Notes: generated by a model not told the origin, from the sequence alone. A stretch of 64,000 bases of DNA from Sporomusaceae bacterium FL31 (GCA_003990955.1 BIFV01000010.1:1-64000); one strand, 5' to 3'; positions 16,209-27,005 are shown, numbered from the stretch's first letter. Translations and numbers: made by a program.

Positions 16209-16781
16209 ATGAAAAAATCAATTGGAGCCAATACTTTTGCCTTACCGACACCAGTCTGGGTAGTAGGAAGCTATGATGAAAGTGGAGCCCCCAACATTAT
16301 GACTGCTGCCTGGGGCGGAATCTGCTGCTCCGTTCCTCCATGCGTAACCGTATCTTTGCAAAAAATCCGTGCTTCATATGACTACATTTTGAAGCATAAA
16401 GCGTTCACAGTCAGTATTCCTTCGACAAAACACATTGCTGAAGCCGATTATGTCGGCATCTTCAGTGGAAAAAAAGCTGACAAATTTGCTGTATCTGGCC
16501 TTACCGCAGTTCGCAGCGAACTGGTAGACGCACCGTATGTTGAAGAATTTCCGCTCATTTTGGAATGCCGATTAATTCAAACCGTCGATTTGGGATTGCA
16601 TACTCAGTTTATTGGTGAAATCCTGGATGTAAAAGCCGATGAAGCTGTTTTGGGTGATAACGGCCTGCCAGCATTGGGCAAAGTAGATCCGTTTACCTTT
16701 AGCCCTCCGGAACGGCAGTATTACAGCATCGGGCACAGTATCGGCACTGCCTTTTCAGTTGGTGCGAAACTAGGAAAATAA
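16209..16781 (+). CDS. Flavin reductase-like FMN protein
   Basis: A 190-residue flavin reductase-like (FMN-binding split barrel) protein: FALPTPVWVVGSYDESGAPN start, NIMTAAWGGICCSVPPCVTV, then FTVSIPSTKHIAEADYVG and a GEILDVKAD strand. These proteins bind FMN and reduce flavins or act as FMN oxidoreductases in anaerobes. GGAAGGAAGTGG precedes the ATG. It is followed after 22 nt by an ABM-domain monooxygenase, suggesting a two-gene operon in which this protein could supply reduced flavin, under the divergent WYL regulator. Confidence 0.87.
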   Translation: MKKSIGANTFALPTPVWVVGSYDESGAPNIMTAAWGGICCSVPPCVTVSLQKIRASYDYILKHKAFTVSIPSTKHIAEADYVGIFSGKKADKFAVSGLTAVRSELVDAPYVEEFPLILECRLIQTVDLGLHTQFIGEILDVKADEAVLGDNGLPALGKVDPFTFSPPERQYYSIGHSIGTAFSVGAKLGK

Positions 16782-16803
16782 ATGACATGGATACGAAAGG
16801 TTT

Positions 16804-17109
16804 ATGATGATGATCGTTTTAGTAGCAACCATGAAAGCAAAGTCTGGTAAAGAAGCGGCACTAGAGACTGCTTTAAAGTCAGTAATCCCCTCGGTAGAGC
16901 GTGAGTCAGGCACATTACAGTACATATTGCACCGTTCACAGCATGATCCAGGTAAGTTTCTATTTTATGAAAAATACAGTGATAAAGCTGCCTTGGATTT
17001 TCACGGTTCCACCCTCTACCTAAAAGAATTGTTTGACAAGCTGACTGATTTATTAGAGGAGACTCCAGCCATTGATCTATACGAGGAAATTGCGCGCATT
17101 AATAAATAA
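16804..17109 (+). CDS. ABM-domain (YgiN-like) monooxygenase
   Basis: A 101-residue single ABM domain: IVLVATMKAKSGKEAALETAL, the middle SGTLQYILHRSQHDPGKFLFYEKY motif with conserved His and EKY, and the FHGSTLYLKELF helix. Such dimeric alpha-beta barrel proteins oxidise quinols or aromatic polyketides without cofactor, or act as YgiN-like quinol oxygenases. The start may be any of the first Met codons (MMMI); a weak AAAGG precedes them. Second gene of the flavoprotein operon, ended by a strong terminator. Confidence 0.82.
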   Translation: MMMIVLVATMKAKSGKEAALETALKSVIPSVERESGTLQYILHRSQHDPGKFLFYEKYSDKAALDFHGSTLYLKELFDKLTDLLEETPAIDLYEEIARINK

Positions 17110-17114
17110 AATAA

Positions 17115-17150
17115 GCCTGTTTAGCAATGATTCTGCTAAACAGGCTGTTT
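17115..17150 (+). terminator. Terminator of flavoprotein operon
   Basis: GCCTGTTTAGCA and its exact complement with an 8-nt loop, then a T-rich tail. Confidence 0.9.
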
Positions 17151-17508
17151 GTTTTTCTGAAACATATTTTTAATTTTAGCTTTAATAAACTCTTTCAAAT
17201 CCATAACCTCCTTAATTTCTAACTAGATCTATCTGTTACCGCACATTTGTGTGTATATGCACTTATATAAATAAAAAAATAACTGGAAAAGACACCACCC
17301 AGCACTAGTTCATGTTTCTTAAAACATTGGCGGTTCCTTTCTGCTTTAGTAAAGCAAAACCCGGTTATAATTTTAATATATTTATCCATTTAATTATTGA
17401 TTATTATAATAAAAAAAGCTTTTAGATCATTGACTGTTCTTGAACAGAATACCAAGGTTCGGAATATCATACCTATGCGAAGATTCTTTTAGAGAGGTGC
17501 GTTTTCTC
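17151..17508. other. Intergenic with a fourth GTGTATATGCAC site
   Basis: No gene. The palindrome GTGTATATGCAC at 17251-17262 with a following TATAAATAAAAA tract matches the three sites upstream of the LUD gene. It lies 250 nt before the secreted protein gene. Otherwise AT-rich. Confidence 0.45.
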
Positions 17509-17922
17509 GTGAGAAAGCTTGTGATCCTGGCAGTCCTTCTAGTATTTTGCATGACCTTGTTAACGCCAATCGCGTCAGCGGCATCATGGCGGTTTATTAC
17601 CTCAAGTTCATTTGCCACTTACTATTTTGATACTTCGAGCGTTCAGTATCTCACCACTACCGATGGCGAACGCTATATCCAGGTTTGGCTTCATGGCGTT
17701 TTCTATAGTATTCAAGAAGATGGTGCAAAAACATTTACTGAGCAGATATGGTATAGAACTGACCGTAAGGCATACGCCCTCAAAGCTTTGTACCGTTATG
17801 CCCCAAACGGAGATACAATCAGCACTTTAATACAGCGAGGTTATTGGATAAATTTCCTTCCTGGCTCTATAGGCGAGCAAACCTATGATAAGGTGAAAGA
17901 TTATTGCGAGCAAAACTTATAA
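17509..17922 (+). CDS. Secreted protein of unknown function
   Basis: A 137-residue exported protein. I start at the GTG at 17509 since AGAGAGGTG lies 10 nt before it and the protein then begins with a classical signal peptide: MRKL, hydrophobic core VILAVLLVFCMTLLTPI, cleavage after ASA. The mature part is rich in aromatic residues and beta strands (SWRFITSSSFATYYFDTSSV, IWYRTDRKAYALKALYRYAPNG, YWINFLPGS), a style common in Negativicutes secreted proteins. No catalytic motif and no recognised family. Monocistronic, ended by the hairpin at 17967. Confidence 0.7.
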   Translation: MRKLVILAVLLVFCMTLLTPIASAASWRFITSSSFATYYFDTSSVQYLTTTDGERYIQVWLHGVFYSIQEDGAKTFTEQIWYRTDRKAYALKALYRYAPNGDTISTLIQRGYWINFLPGSIGEQTYDKVKDYCEQNL

Positions 17923-17966
17923 ACCTATTGCCAGTATCCTAGTTGATACACATGGCTGCCTTCGAA

Positions 17967-18003
17967 CAAACGGCAAGGTTCACAGATTAGAACCCTGCCG
18001 TTT
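17967..18003 (+). terminator. Terminator of the CGGCAAGG hairpin type
   Basis: AAACGGCAAGGTTC and GAACCCTGCCGTTT arms. This is a member of the recurring CGGCAAGGC hairpin family seen downstream of many genes here and behind tRNA-Arg. Confidence 0.75.
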
Positions 18004-18190
18004 CCTATTGTTCATATCCACATCGAGCAACACTTGAGCTTATAAGTCTAACAAAATATTTTCATTATTTTTGCTCATATATCGTTGGTGTGGGACATAC
18101 AATTATTTAAACAGCTTATCCAGATTAATCCAATTAGGTGTTTGCATTGCAATGTCTGTGAGTCGTTTTAGATAGGAAGGGATAATCTTG

Positions 18191-18712
18191 ATGCGACGTG
18201 TCGAAAATAAAATAATTGCCTATACATCAATCAAACGGGAAGACATCCTTACAGGGCTCAGCTATGATGATCTTGTAACGGCTTTTGAACATGAGATGGG
18301 GTGGTGGAATCCGCTTGACGAAAGTTCGCTGATTCAGCCAGCCTATTCTTGGGAAGAAAGAAAAAAAGTTTACCAGGGCACGGCTGAACCGCATGGGCTG
18401 ATGATTTTTAGCCGAATTGATCAAGGCCGTTTAGCAGGACCTGATACTGGAATAAGACAGTGTTTGTTATACTTGGTAGGAAATCCGGTCATTGCCGAGC
18501 AAATTCTTCGCATAGATGTCCGCGCCAGCCTCTACGTCCCATTCCGTGTTTGTCTTTATGACCCTAGAGACTCCGGTGGTGCAATCATTTCTTTTGAGCG
18601 ACCATCTTCATTTATCGCAGCACTTCGCAGTGCTGAGTTAATGAAATTCGGCTACCTGCTTGATAAAAAAATTGACTCAGTTATACAGTCTATCTTAGAC
18701 AAACATAACTGA
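18191..18712 (+). CDS. DUF302 domain protein
   Basis: A 173-residue protein with a DUF302 core in the C-terminal half (LYLVGNPVIAEQILRIDVRA, then LYVPFRVCLYD and ISFERPSSFIAAL). DUF302 proteins are small alpha-beta proteins of unknown role, sometimes linked to cytochromes or stress. The N-terminal ~60 residues (YDDLVTAFEHEMGWWNP) are less familiar. I start at the ATG at 18191, AGGAAGGG being 9 nt upstream, rather than at the adjacent TTG. Monocistronic; convergent with the MocR gene across a perfect hairpin. Confidence 0.75.
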   Translation: MRRVENKIIAYTSIKREDILTGLSYDDLVTAFEHEMGWWNPLDESSLIQPAYSWEERKKVYQGTAEPHGLMIFSRIDQGRLAGPDTGIRQCLLYLVGNPVIAEQILRIDVRASLYVPFRVCLYDPRDSGGAIISFERPSSFIAALRSAELMKFGYLLDKKIDSVIQSILDKHN

Positions 18713-18760
18713 ACCTCTTGACACGCAAATATGAATTTCTATTTCATTCTGTGCAAAGCC

Positions 18761-18816
18761 ATCGCCAATAAACTAGAGTTCACTAACCAGTTAGTGAACT
18801 CTAGTTTATTGGCGAT
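18761..18816. terminator. Perfect 27-bp hairpin between convergent genes
   Basis: Two exactly complementary arms of 26-27 nt (left arm begins ATCGCCAATAAACTAGAG) with a 2-4 nt loop, between the DUF302 gene and the MocR gene. Serves most likely as a bidirectional terminator; the stem is far longer than needed. Confidence 0.8.
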
Positions 18817-18842
18817 TCATTTTTATAAAATACAAATTGCGA

Positions 18843-20243
18843 TTATATCTGCCAGGCTTGCGATAATAGCTCGATTCCTTTTTCCAATTCATCTGCATTC
18901 AGCCGGCCAAAGCCAAGCATGACCCGAGAAGGATATGGATAACTCCCTGAGTAAGTATCGGAAATGGGAAATATACGAACATTTTTCTCTAAGGCGCGCT
19001 CAAGAAGCTCATTCTCATTAAACAAATGGTCCGTTAGCTCTAAAACAACATGCAGCCCTGCGCCTTGTCCCAGAATATTGACTCGGCTGCCGAAATGGCG
19101 ATCAATGGCATGAGTCATCACATCGTGCTTTTTTTTATAGATCGTTCTCATTTTCCGAAGATGCCGTTCCCAATAACCTTGCCCGATAAATTTGGCTAGT
19201 GTCCTTTGCTCTATTAATGAAGCCGTAGCAGCGTAGTTGCAAAATAGTTTTCGATACAGGCTCAGATATGGATAAGGCAGAACCATATAACCGATTCGCA
19301 AGGCAGGCGATAAAACTTTAGAGAAAGTCCCCATATAAATAATGTTGCCTTTAGGATGCAAGCCTTGTAACGCGGGAATGGGTTTCCCATGGTACCTTAG
19401 CTCACTATCATAATCATCTTCAATAATAACTCCCCCAACAGCATCAGCCCAATGAATTAGCTTAAGTCGTGCTTCCACAGGCATCACATAGCCCAACGGA
19501 AACTGATGAGATGGAGTAACATAGACAACGGAACTATTGGTATGCATCAAATCATCCAAGTTTATACCGCTTGAATCAACTGGAACAGGATTGATAGAGT
19601 AAGAATAATTCTGGAAAACCGATCTAGGAATCCAGTGACCCGGATCTTCAACTGCCAGTACTGAATGCTCCCGCCGCAACAGTTGAGCAATGACTGACAG
19701 GCTGTCCTGAAGACCATAGCCGATGACAATTTGTTCAGGGTGACAAGCAACACCGCGAAATCGTTCTAAATACTGCTGAATCACAGAGCGCAATTCAAGT
19801 TCTCCTTGAGGATCACTATATAAAGTAAAATGTTCAGGATGTTCCTTTAAACTTTCGGTCATGAGCATACGCCAAATTTTATTGGGGAAACTATCTACAG
19901 AAAGACCCGCAGGGTGGAAATCAAGCGATTGAGACCTTTTAGCATCAACAGATTGTTTAATGGCTGTAAGCAGGTTTTGGGAAGCACGGGGAATAAACTC
20001 TTTCTCGAGTAATGATACATAGTACCCGCTTCGTGATTTACTGTATATAAAGCCCTCTGTGCATAATTGCTCATAAGCATACTCCACTGTGTTGCGACTT
20101 ATGGACAATTCTGCAGACAGCTGCCTAACAGATGGAAGCTTTGCATCTGAAGCCAGTTTCCCAGATAAGATTTGATCTTTAATCTGGTTATAGAGTTTAA
20201 TATGTAACGGCCGAGTATCCTTGCTATCCAAAATAAACATCAT
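18843..20243 (-). CDS. MocR/PdxR-type PLP-dependent regulator
   Basis: A 466-residue fusion of a GntR winged helix (residues ~10-75: PLHIKLYNQIKDQILSGKL, LPSVRQLSAELSISRNTVEY) and a fold-type I aminotransferase domain (~110-466). The PLP site is visible: Asp in VIIEDDYDSELRY and the Schiff-base Lys in YMGTFSKVLSPALRIGYMV. MocR proteins sense PLP or amino compounds and typically control a divergent gene. Here the divergent gene, 185 nt away, encodes a PNPOx-type flavoprotein, and two AAACTGCC repeats lie between. A role in vitamin B6 or flavin metabolism is likely but unproven. Confidence 0.9.
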   Translation of the reverse strand: MMFILDSKDTRPLHIKLYNQIKDQILSGKLASDAKLPSVRQLSAELSISRNTVEYAYEQLCTEGFIYSKSRSGYYVSLLEKEFIPRASQNLLTAIKQSVDAKRSQSLDFHPAGLSVDSFPNKIWRMLMTESLKEHPEHFTLYSDPQGELELRSVIQQYLERFRGVACHPEQIVIGYGLQDSLSVIAQLLRREHSVLAVEDPGHWIPRSVFQNYSYSINPVPVDSSGINLDDLMHTNSSVVYVTPSHQFPLGYVMPVEARLKLIHWADAVGGVIIEDDYDSELRYHGKPIPALQGLHPKGNIIYMGTFSKVLSPALRIGYMVLPYPYLSLYRKLFCNYAATASLIEQRTLAKFIGQGYWERHLRKMRTIYKKKHDVMTHAIDRHFGSRVNILGQGAGLHVVLELTDHLFNENELLERALEKNVRIFPISDTYSGSYPYPSRVMLGFGRLNADELEKGIELLSQAWQI

Positions 20244-20327
20244 GTCACCACAATCTTAGCTGATTCAGAACATTTAATTATCGTCATTATATCGGTGCAT
20301 AATAATCAATGTCAAGCTGATCCAGCG

Positions 20328-20380
20328 AAACTGCCCCCCTATTTTTTCGCTAAACTGCCTCTACTATCAGGGGCAAAATT
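20328..20380. promoter_or_regulatory. Possible MocR binding repeats
   Basis: Direct repeats AAACTGCC at 20328-20335 and 20352-20359, 24 bp apart, each preceded by CG(C/A), followed by an inverted GGGGCAAAATT at 20370. Two direct repeats plus an inverted one is the known arrangement of MocR sites. It lies between the MocR gene and its divergent neighbour. Confidence 0.45.
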
Positions 20381-20428
20381 GTTTTAAAATAGGACTATCT
20401 TAATCAGACTAAAAAAATGAGAGGATGT

Positions 20429-20812
20429 ATGATTGTGCTTAACGAAAAACTACTGGCGATTCTTTCGCACCCTGCCGATGGAGCAATTTCTATGGTAACA
20501 AATGGCGAGGATGGTCCTCATTTGGTGAATACCTGGAATAGCTATATCACAGTTACTCCAGATGATAAACTCCTGATTCCAGCTGCTGGTTATAATAAAA
20601 CTGAGAAAAACCTTGCCTCCCACAATGAACTCCTTCTTTCGATTGCTAGTCGAGAGATCGACGGCTACAGAGGCAAAGGAACTGGGTTTATCGTAACAGG
20701 CAGTACCCGTTTTGTAAAATCCGGCGAAGACTTCGACCGAATGAAAGAGAAATTCTCATGGATTCGTGCCGTTTTGGAAGTCACAGTAACCTCTGCTAAA
20801 CAAATGCTCTAA
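20429..20812 (+). CDS. PNPOx-like FMN-binding protein
   Basis: A 127-residue split-barrel flavoprotein of the pyridoxamine 5'-phosphate oxidase superfamily: AISMVTNGEDGPHLVNTWNS, then DDKLLIPAAGYNKTEKNL and a GFIVTGSTRFV strand. Much shorter than true PdxH, so a general FMN reductase-like role is more likely. The ATG at 20429 and the GTG at 20435 both follow GAGAGGA; the upstream ATG at 20417 overlaps that site and is rejected. Divergent from the MocR gene, and ended by a strong terminator. Confidence 0.78.
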   Translation: MIVLNEKLLAILSHPADGAISMVTNGEDGPHLVNTWNSYITVTPDDKLLIPAAGYNKTEKNLASHNELLLSIASREIDGYRGKGTGFIVTGSTRFVKSGEDFDRMKEKFSWIRAVLEVTVTSAKQML

Positions 20813-20816
20813 AACA

Positions 20817-20854
20817 AAAGAGATATCGGTGCATTCGCACCGATATCTCTTTTC
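20817..20854 (+). terminator. Terminator of PNPOx-like gene
   Basis: AAAAGAGATATCGGTGC with its exact complement around ATTC, ending in TTTT. May also end the ftsH transcript from the other side. Confidence 0.9.
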
Positions 20855-20891
20855 TCATCTTAAACGAACAAAACATGGAATAACAGCTTTT

Positions 20892-20918
20892 CCTGTCAAA
20901 AAGAACCGTCCCCAGTGG
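20892..20918 (+). repeat. AACCGTCCCC box, copy 1
   Basis: CCTGTCAAAAAGAACCGTCC followed by CCAGTGG. It abuts the ftsH stop codon. Same box as in the composite repeats at 44-52 kb and isolated copies at 31189 and 49777. Confidence 0.75.
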
Positions 20919-22745
20919 CTAAACTGTGCTGCATGAAGACATTGAACTAACAATCGCAGACATCTGCTCTCCTGAGATGACTTCCTTATCTTTGAGAAAC
21001 TTTGCGACCTCATGCAGGGCATCAAGGTGTTCATTAAGAATCTTCAGAGCGGTATTTTGCGCTTCATCCAATAAGCGATGAATTTCCTCATCAATATATG
21101 AAACTGTTGTTGGGCTTAAATCATTTCGGCTTGAAACTTCACTTTGCAGATAGGTTCCGCCAATAGCAGCATAGCGAACTGGGCCTAGCTTCTGCGACAT
21201 TCCAAACTCGGCAACCATACGTCGCGCCATTTCAGTAGCTCGCTGCAAATCATTTGATGCCCCGGTTGAAGCTTCCTGAAAAACAATCAATTCTGCAGCC
21301 CTGCCGCCAAGCATTACGGACATTCGCGCTTTAAGCTCATTTTCGCCAATAAGATAATGGTCTTCTTCCGGCATTTGCATGGTGTACCCGAGAGCCCCTT
21401 TGGCTGTTGGAATGATACTGATCTTATGAACCGGATCAGTTCCGGGAAGATAGTAAGCCGTCAGGGCGTGACCAACTTCGTGATAGGCCACTTTATTGCG
21501 AACATCATCAGAAAGAGGAGTTTTTCGCTGTAGTCCGGCTACAACCCGTTCGATTGCCAAATCAAAATCTGTCATTGTGATAATCTGAGAAGCCCGCCGG
21601 ATGGCTAATAGCGAGGCTTCATTGGCGATATTGGCCAATTCTGCACCCGAGAATCCTGCTGTTATTTTCGCAAGGCGCTCAAGATTCACATCACTGCTAA
21701 GCGGCATCTGCCGGGTATGAATTTTCAGGATTTCCAGACGACCAGGTTCAGTTGGCAAGGTCACTTGAATTTGCCGGTCAAACCTCCCTGGACGTACCAA
21801 AGCAGGATCCAGTATCTCCGGACGATTGGTCGCTGCCATAATGACTACCCCAGAATTGGCCTGAAAACCATCCATTTCTGCCAATAGCTGATTGAGCGTA
21901 TTTTCCTGTTCGCTATTCCCGCCCATACGTCCTACACTTGTACGAGCTTGCCCGATTGCATCAATTTCGTCAATGAAAATAATACAGGGGGCTTTTTGTT
22001 GTGCCTGCTGAAAAAGATCCCGTACCCTGGCAGCGCCAACTCCAACGAACATCTCAACAAAACTGGACCCTGTAAGAAAGAAAAAGGGAACTCCCGCCTC
22101 ACCGGCTGTCGCTTTCGCAAGCAGTGTTTTTCCTGTTCCTGGTGAGCCAGCGAGAAGTACCCCTTTAGGCAGCCTGGCTCCCATCTTGCTGAATTTCTCT
22201 GGATTTTTTAGGTATTCAATGATCTCCCTCAGCTCAACTTCTGCTTCACCAACACCACCGACATCACCGAATTTAACCCCGATCATCTCACCTTGAATCT
22301 CATGTGCTTTGCTTTTCCCAAGGGACATTGCACTTGGCCCGCCCCCTCCCATGCGCTTAAAAACAAAATACCAGATTAACAACAAAGGCAACAGTGGCAG
22401 AATCCAGCCTAACAACGTAGAAAACAAGCTTTTAGTAGGCGCTTGGGCCGAAAAAACAACACCGGCTGCAACGAGACGATCAATCAAGGTAGGATCATTG
22501 ACAGCGACAACATTAGCCACGGTTTCCTTCTGTGAATCTGTAGCCTTCAAGGTAAAGACAATGCGGTCCCCATTCAAAATAACCTCGTTAATCTTGTTTT
22601 CATTCAAGTTTTGCAAGAAGACATTATAACTGACTTCTGTTTCCCGTATGATAAACGGTTTATAGATAAGATCATTAAAAAGCCAAGTGGCCAAAATGGC
22701 TATTATAAAATACCAGGCCGAAAAGCTCCGTTGTTTTTTATCCAT
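20919..22745 (-). CDS. FtsH-type ATP-dependent zinc metalloprotease
   Basis: A 608-residue membrane protease: two spans (about 10-25 and 107-127) with a small extracytoplasmic domain, AAA domain (Walker A GSPGTGKT ~200-207, Walker [12 protein letters not shown], second region of homology ending RPGRFDRQ), and the M41 zinc site HEVGH near residue 424. It degrades misfolded membrane proteins and regulators. Some residues differ from the canonical housekeeping sequence ([10 protein letters not shown] for GHDEREQTLN, HEVGH for HEAGH), and it is not near tilS/hpt, so it may be a second, specialised FtsH. It lies 59 nt downstream of the drug exporter gene. Confidence 0.92.
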   Translation of the reverse strand: MDKKQRSFSAWYFIIAILATWLFNDLIYKPFIIRETEVSYNVFLQNLNENKINEVILNGDRIVFTLKATDSQKETVANVVAVNDPTLIDRLVAAGVVFSAQAPTKSLFSTLLGWILPLLPLLLIWYFVFKRMGGGGPSAMSLGKSKAHEIQGEMIGVKFGDVGGVGEAEVELREIIEYLKNPEKFSKMGARLPKGVLLAGSPGTGKTLLAKATAGEAGVPFFFLTGSSFVEMFVGVGAARVRDLFQQAQQKAPCIIFIDEIDAIGQARTSVGRMGGNSEQENTLNQLLAEMDGFQANSGVVIMAATNRPEILDPALVRPGRFDRQIQVTLPTEPGRLEILKIHTRQMPLSSDVNLERLAKITAGFSGAELANIANEASLLAIRRASQIITMTDFDLAIERVVAGLQRKTPLSDDVRNKVAYHEVGHALTAYYLPGTDPVHKISIIPTAKGALGYTMQMPEEDHYLIGENELKARMSVMLGGRAAELIVFQEASTGASNDLQRATEMARRMVAEFGMSQKLGPVRYAAIGGTYLQSEVSSRNDLSPTTVSYIDEEIHRLLDEAQNTALKILNEHLDALHEVAKFLKDKEVISGEQMSAIVSSMSSCSTV

Positions 22746-22804
22746 GCTATCCTTCCTCTATTACCGTGATTTCAGCATGACGCTGCATTATAGAAAACGC
22801 CTGC

Positions 22805-24484
22805 TTACAACTTCTTCTTAGGTCGATCCCCCTCAATAAGATCTGGAACCAGTTCTGCAGCCAACTCTATTTCGGCCGCCAAGCCATCAGCATACAAGGT
22901 CACACCTGCTTGTTCAGCCAGCGGCCTTTCGACTTTGCTGCCAAGCTTTGCCCTTCCCATAAACAGGCTGACCAAAATGCCGATAATTGAAACAATCATG
23001 GCAACCCAAAAAACAATATGGAGTGAATCGGCCAGAGCCATTTTAAGCGGCGGCAGTAATAGCTGCTGTACATCGGCTGTGATGGCATGCAGGGCTTCTG
23101 GACTGAGTAAGATATTAAATAAACTGCGAGGATCAGCTTGTGCTCTTGTCAACAGGTCTGCCGTAGAACCACTTGCTGCTATCGGAGCATTTTGAATGAC
23201 CGGAAAAAATTCCTGTTGCATAACCTTAACTGAATACCCGTTAAAAATTGCACCAAGCACCGTAATCCCCAGAGTTCCGCCAATACTGCGAAAAAACTGA
23301 GTGGCAGAAGTTGCCACGCCGCGCTGCGCAGCACCAAATGCACTTTGCACAGCAAGAGTCAGTACCGGTGTTACTGTTCCGATACCGGTCCCAAGAATAA
23401 CGATATAGATCATTGCCGTAAGCTGCGTTGTATGGATTGTCATAGTACTAAGCAGAAAAAATGCAAGTGCCATTAAGGACATCCCGGCTATATACATGGA
23501 GCGAAAAGCAACCCTTGTCGCTAAACGACCAACAACCACGCTGGTAAGCATCATAGAGATCATCATGGGCAGCATGGTGTTGCCTGAACTTGTTGCGCTT
23601 ATGCCCAGAACTCCTTGAAAAAACAGCGGCAAAAACATCGTCGAGCCGAACATGCCTAAGCCTACCAGAAATCCTACAAGATTTGAAACTGTAAAGATCC
23701 GGTTTTTAAATAGCTCTAGACTGAGTACCGGCTCGGCAGCTTTTTTTTCATAATGAATAAATAAAATCCAAGATAACAGCGATATTCCTAATAAGCCAAT
23801 AATCTCCCACGATAACCAGGCAAATTCCGTACCTCCAAGATTTAACCCTAACAATAATCCTACCGTTCCCGTGATCAGGGTAATCGCACCGGCATAGTCA
23901 ATGACGACCTGATCGGTTTGCACCTTTTCGTCTTTTAAGCCAAGGTATATCGTAACAGTCGCTAAAATTCCAATCGGTAGATTTATGTAAAATACCCATT
24001 CCCATGAGGAATAATCAACAATCCAGCCGCCAATAGTGGGACCAATAACGGATGCCAAACCAAATAAAGCCCCCATAATTCCTTGCCATTTACCGCGTTC
24101 CTCAGGCGAGAAAATGTCTCCTACAATGGTCATGGCTAACGGCATGATGACCCCTCCGCCAATCCCCTGTAATGCACGATAGATAATTAATTGAATCATA
24201 TTGTTGCTGGTCCCGCAGAGAGCAGAACCAATCATGAAGGTGGTAAGTCCGGCAATATAGATAACTCGCCGCCCGTAAAGGTCTGCTAGCTTACCAGCGA
24301 TCGGCACTACTGTTGTCGATGTTAACATATACGCTGTAGTTACCCATGTCATGATACTCAAACCACCGAGTTCACCAATAATTCTCGGCATTGCAGTTCC
24401 AACTACAGTTTGATTTAATGAAGAAAAAAACATGGCCAGTAACAGCCCTGCCACAAGCGTTGTTCGTTGATTTTGGGCAACCAT
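22805..24484 (-). CDS. DHA2-type 14-span multidrug exporter
   Basis: A 559-residue MFS antiporter of the EmrB/QacA group: [20 protein letters not shown] in span 1, loop motif [36 protein letters not shown] in span 5, and about 14 spans. Compared with the EmrB-like gene at 4859 it has longer periplasmic loops before spans 13-14 and a charged C-terminal tail (residues ~520-559), and no adaptor gene adjoins it, so it may work alone as in Gram-positive pumps. AAAGGAGG precedes the ATG. Possibly cotranscribed with the FtsH gene downstream. Confidence 0.9.
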   Translation of the reverse strand: MVAQNQRTTLVAGLLLAMFFSSLNQTVVGTAMPRIIGELGGLSIMTWVTTAYMLTSTTVVPIAGKLADLYGRRVIYIAGLTTFMIGSALCGTSNNMIQLIIYRALQGIGGGVIMPLAMTIVGDIFSPEERGKWQGIMGALFGLASVIGPTIGGWIVDYSSWEWVFYINLPIGILATVTIYLGLKDEKVQTDQVVIDYAGAITLITGTVGLLLGLNLGGTEFAWLSWEIIGLLGISLLSWILFIHYEKKAAEPVLSLELFKNRIFTVSNLVGFLVGLGMFGSTMFLPLFFQGVLGISATSSGNTMLPMMISMMLTSVVVGRLATRVAFRSMYIAGMSLMALAFFLLSTMTIHTTQLTAMIYIVILGTGIGTVTPVLTLAVQSAFGAAQRGVATSATQFFRSIGGTLGITVLGAIFNGYSVKVMQQEFFPVIQNAPIAASGSTADLLTRAQADPRSLFNILLSPEALHAITADVQQLLLPPLKMALADSLHIVFWVAMIVSIIGILVSLFMGRAKLGSKVERPLAEQAGVTLYADGLAAEIELAAELVPDLIEGDRPKKKL

Positions 24485-24602
24485 AGTGATCGTTCGCCTC
24501 CTTTTGTCAATCTGACCTTATTATAATTGCCATGCAGTCACGAAATTATTATCGTTAACCTGCAGCACACACCAAATCTAACTACCACGCTGATAAAGAA
24601 CA

Positions 24603-24637
24603 AGATGACAAGGCTTATCACTCAAGCCTTGTCATCT
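24603..24637 (-). terminator. Terminator of glutathione peroxidase gene
   Basis: AGATGACAAGGCTT and its exact complement with a 7-nt loop, just past the stop codon. Confidence 0.88.
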
Positions 24638-24645
24638 TCGCTACC

Positions 24646-25194
24646 CTATTGCAGCAACTTTTCAATATCACTCTTCATGGCTAAAGGTGCAGTAGTTGGT
24701 TCATAACGCCCCACCACATTGCCTTGCTTATCAACAAGAAACTTCGTGAAATTCCACTTAATTCCGTTGCCTTCAAGCAGCTCAGGGAACTGATCCTTCA
24801 AAACGCTTTGCAGTTTATCAGCAATGGGATGATTCGGATCAAAGCCCTTAAAGGGTGCTTTTTCAGTGAGATAATTAAATAATGGATGGGCATGTTCTCC
24901 GCGTACATCCATCTTTTCAAACAATGGAAAGGTCACACCATAATTGATTTTACAAAAACTTTGAACTTCATCATTACTCCCTGGCTCTTGTGCTGCAAAT
25001 TGATTGCTGGGAAATCCCAAAATTTCCAATCCGTATTGCTGATACATTTTATAAAGTTCTTGCAATTCTTCATATTGAGGTGTAAAGCCGCACTTGCTTG
25101 CCGTATTAACGATAAGCAAAACCTTGCCTTTGTACTCTGCCAAAGAAACTTCCTTACCACTAATCGATCGAATCTTAAAATCGTATATTCCCAC
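24646..25194 (-). CDS. Glutathione peroxidase-family thiol peroxidase
   Basis: A 182-residue GPx-fold peroxidase. The active-site loop is LIVNTASKCGFTPQYEELQ with Cys35 where animal enzymes have selenocysteine; Gln in GFPSNQFAAQEPG and Trp-Asn in IKWNFTKFLVD complete the catalytic tetrad. Bacterial Cys forms use thioredoxin rather than glutathione to reduce peroxides. The start is a GTG after AAAAAGGAG. Monocistronic, with its own terminator. Confidence 0.92.
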   Translation of the reverse strand: MGIYDFKIRSISGKEVSLAEYKGKVLLIVNTASKCGFTPQYEELQELYKMYQQYGLEILGFPSNQFAAQEPGSNDEVQSFCKINYGVTFPLFEKMDVRGEHAHPLFNYLTEKAPFKGFDPNHPIADKLQSVLKDQFPELLEGNGIKWNFTKFLVDKQGNVVGRYEPTTAPLAMKSDIEKLLQ

Positions 25195-25576
25195 ATCAAC
25201 ACTCCTTTTTCACTTTAAATCAGAATCTGTAGTTGCATCATAATCAATGGTTATACCAACTCCAAAATGAACAAACAACTCTGGGTACCCTTCTATTGCA
25301 GCCAATACGAAATGTTTTCCACTTCACCCCTATATGTAGTCAAATGAGCACCAATTTATTACTTATTATCAACGCACATTTCATAAAATATGTGACTATC
25401 AAAAACATCAGATATCTTTAACAATCGCCAATCAAGCTCCTGACTTTCTTTCTTGCTTAGTCGAACAATTAACCTAGTTATTCAACTCTCAAAGAAAAAC
25501 GGCAAGGCTAGACCAACTCTAACCCTGCCATTACTATACAATTGTAAAAACAGTCTTGTGATCGAGGATACAAACG
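25195..25576. other. Intergenic with an eroded CGGCAAGGC hairpin
   Basis: No gene seen. Positions 25498-25533 hold an imperfect version of the CGGCAAGGC hairpin (GGCAAGGCTAGA with TCTAACCCTGCC), a likely terminator remnant for the collagen-like gene on the minus strand. The rest is AT-rich. Confidence 0.5.
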
Positions 25577-26839
<1,263 letters not shown>

Positions 26840-26859
26840 CTAAAAGTTTATCATCAGAA

Positions 26860-26889
26860 TATCATATGAATTCTTATGTTAAATCGTCC
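26860..26889 (-). promoter_or_regulatory. Sigma-K-like promoter of collagen-like gene
   Basis: On the minus strand CATATGATA fits the sigma-K -10 pattern CATANNNTA, with GAC about 17 nt upstream as an AC-type -35. Distance to the TTG start is 63 nt. The match is short, so this is a suggestion supported by the spore-type gene. Confidence 0.45.
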
Positions 26890-26967
26890 CGTCCTTGTGA
26901 GGCTAAATTTGCGTTGAAATACAAATTTTTCCAGAAACCACAGACAGTACTAAATCTCCGAAACAAA

Positions 26968-27005
26968 AAACGGCAAAGATCAGAACCTCTGATACTTTGC
27001 CGTTA
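26968..27005 (-). terminator. Terminator of CGGCAAAG type after diguanylate cyclase
   Basis: AACGGCAAAG-ATCAG and CTGAT-ACTTTGCCGTT arms, a diverged member of the CGGCAAGGC hairpin family, 27 nt beyond the minus-strand stop codon. Confidence 0.7.
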
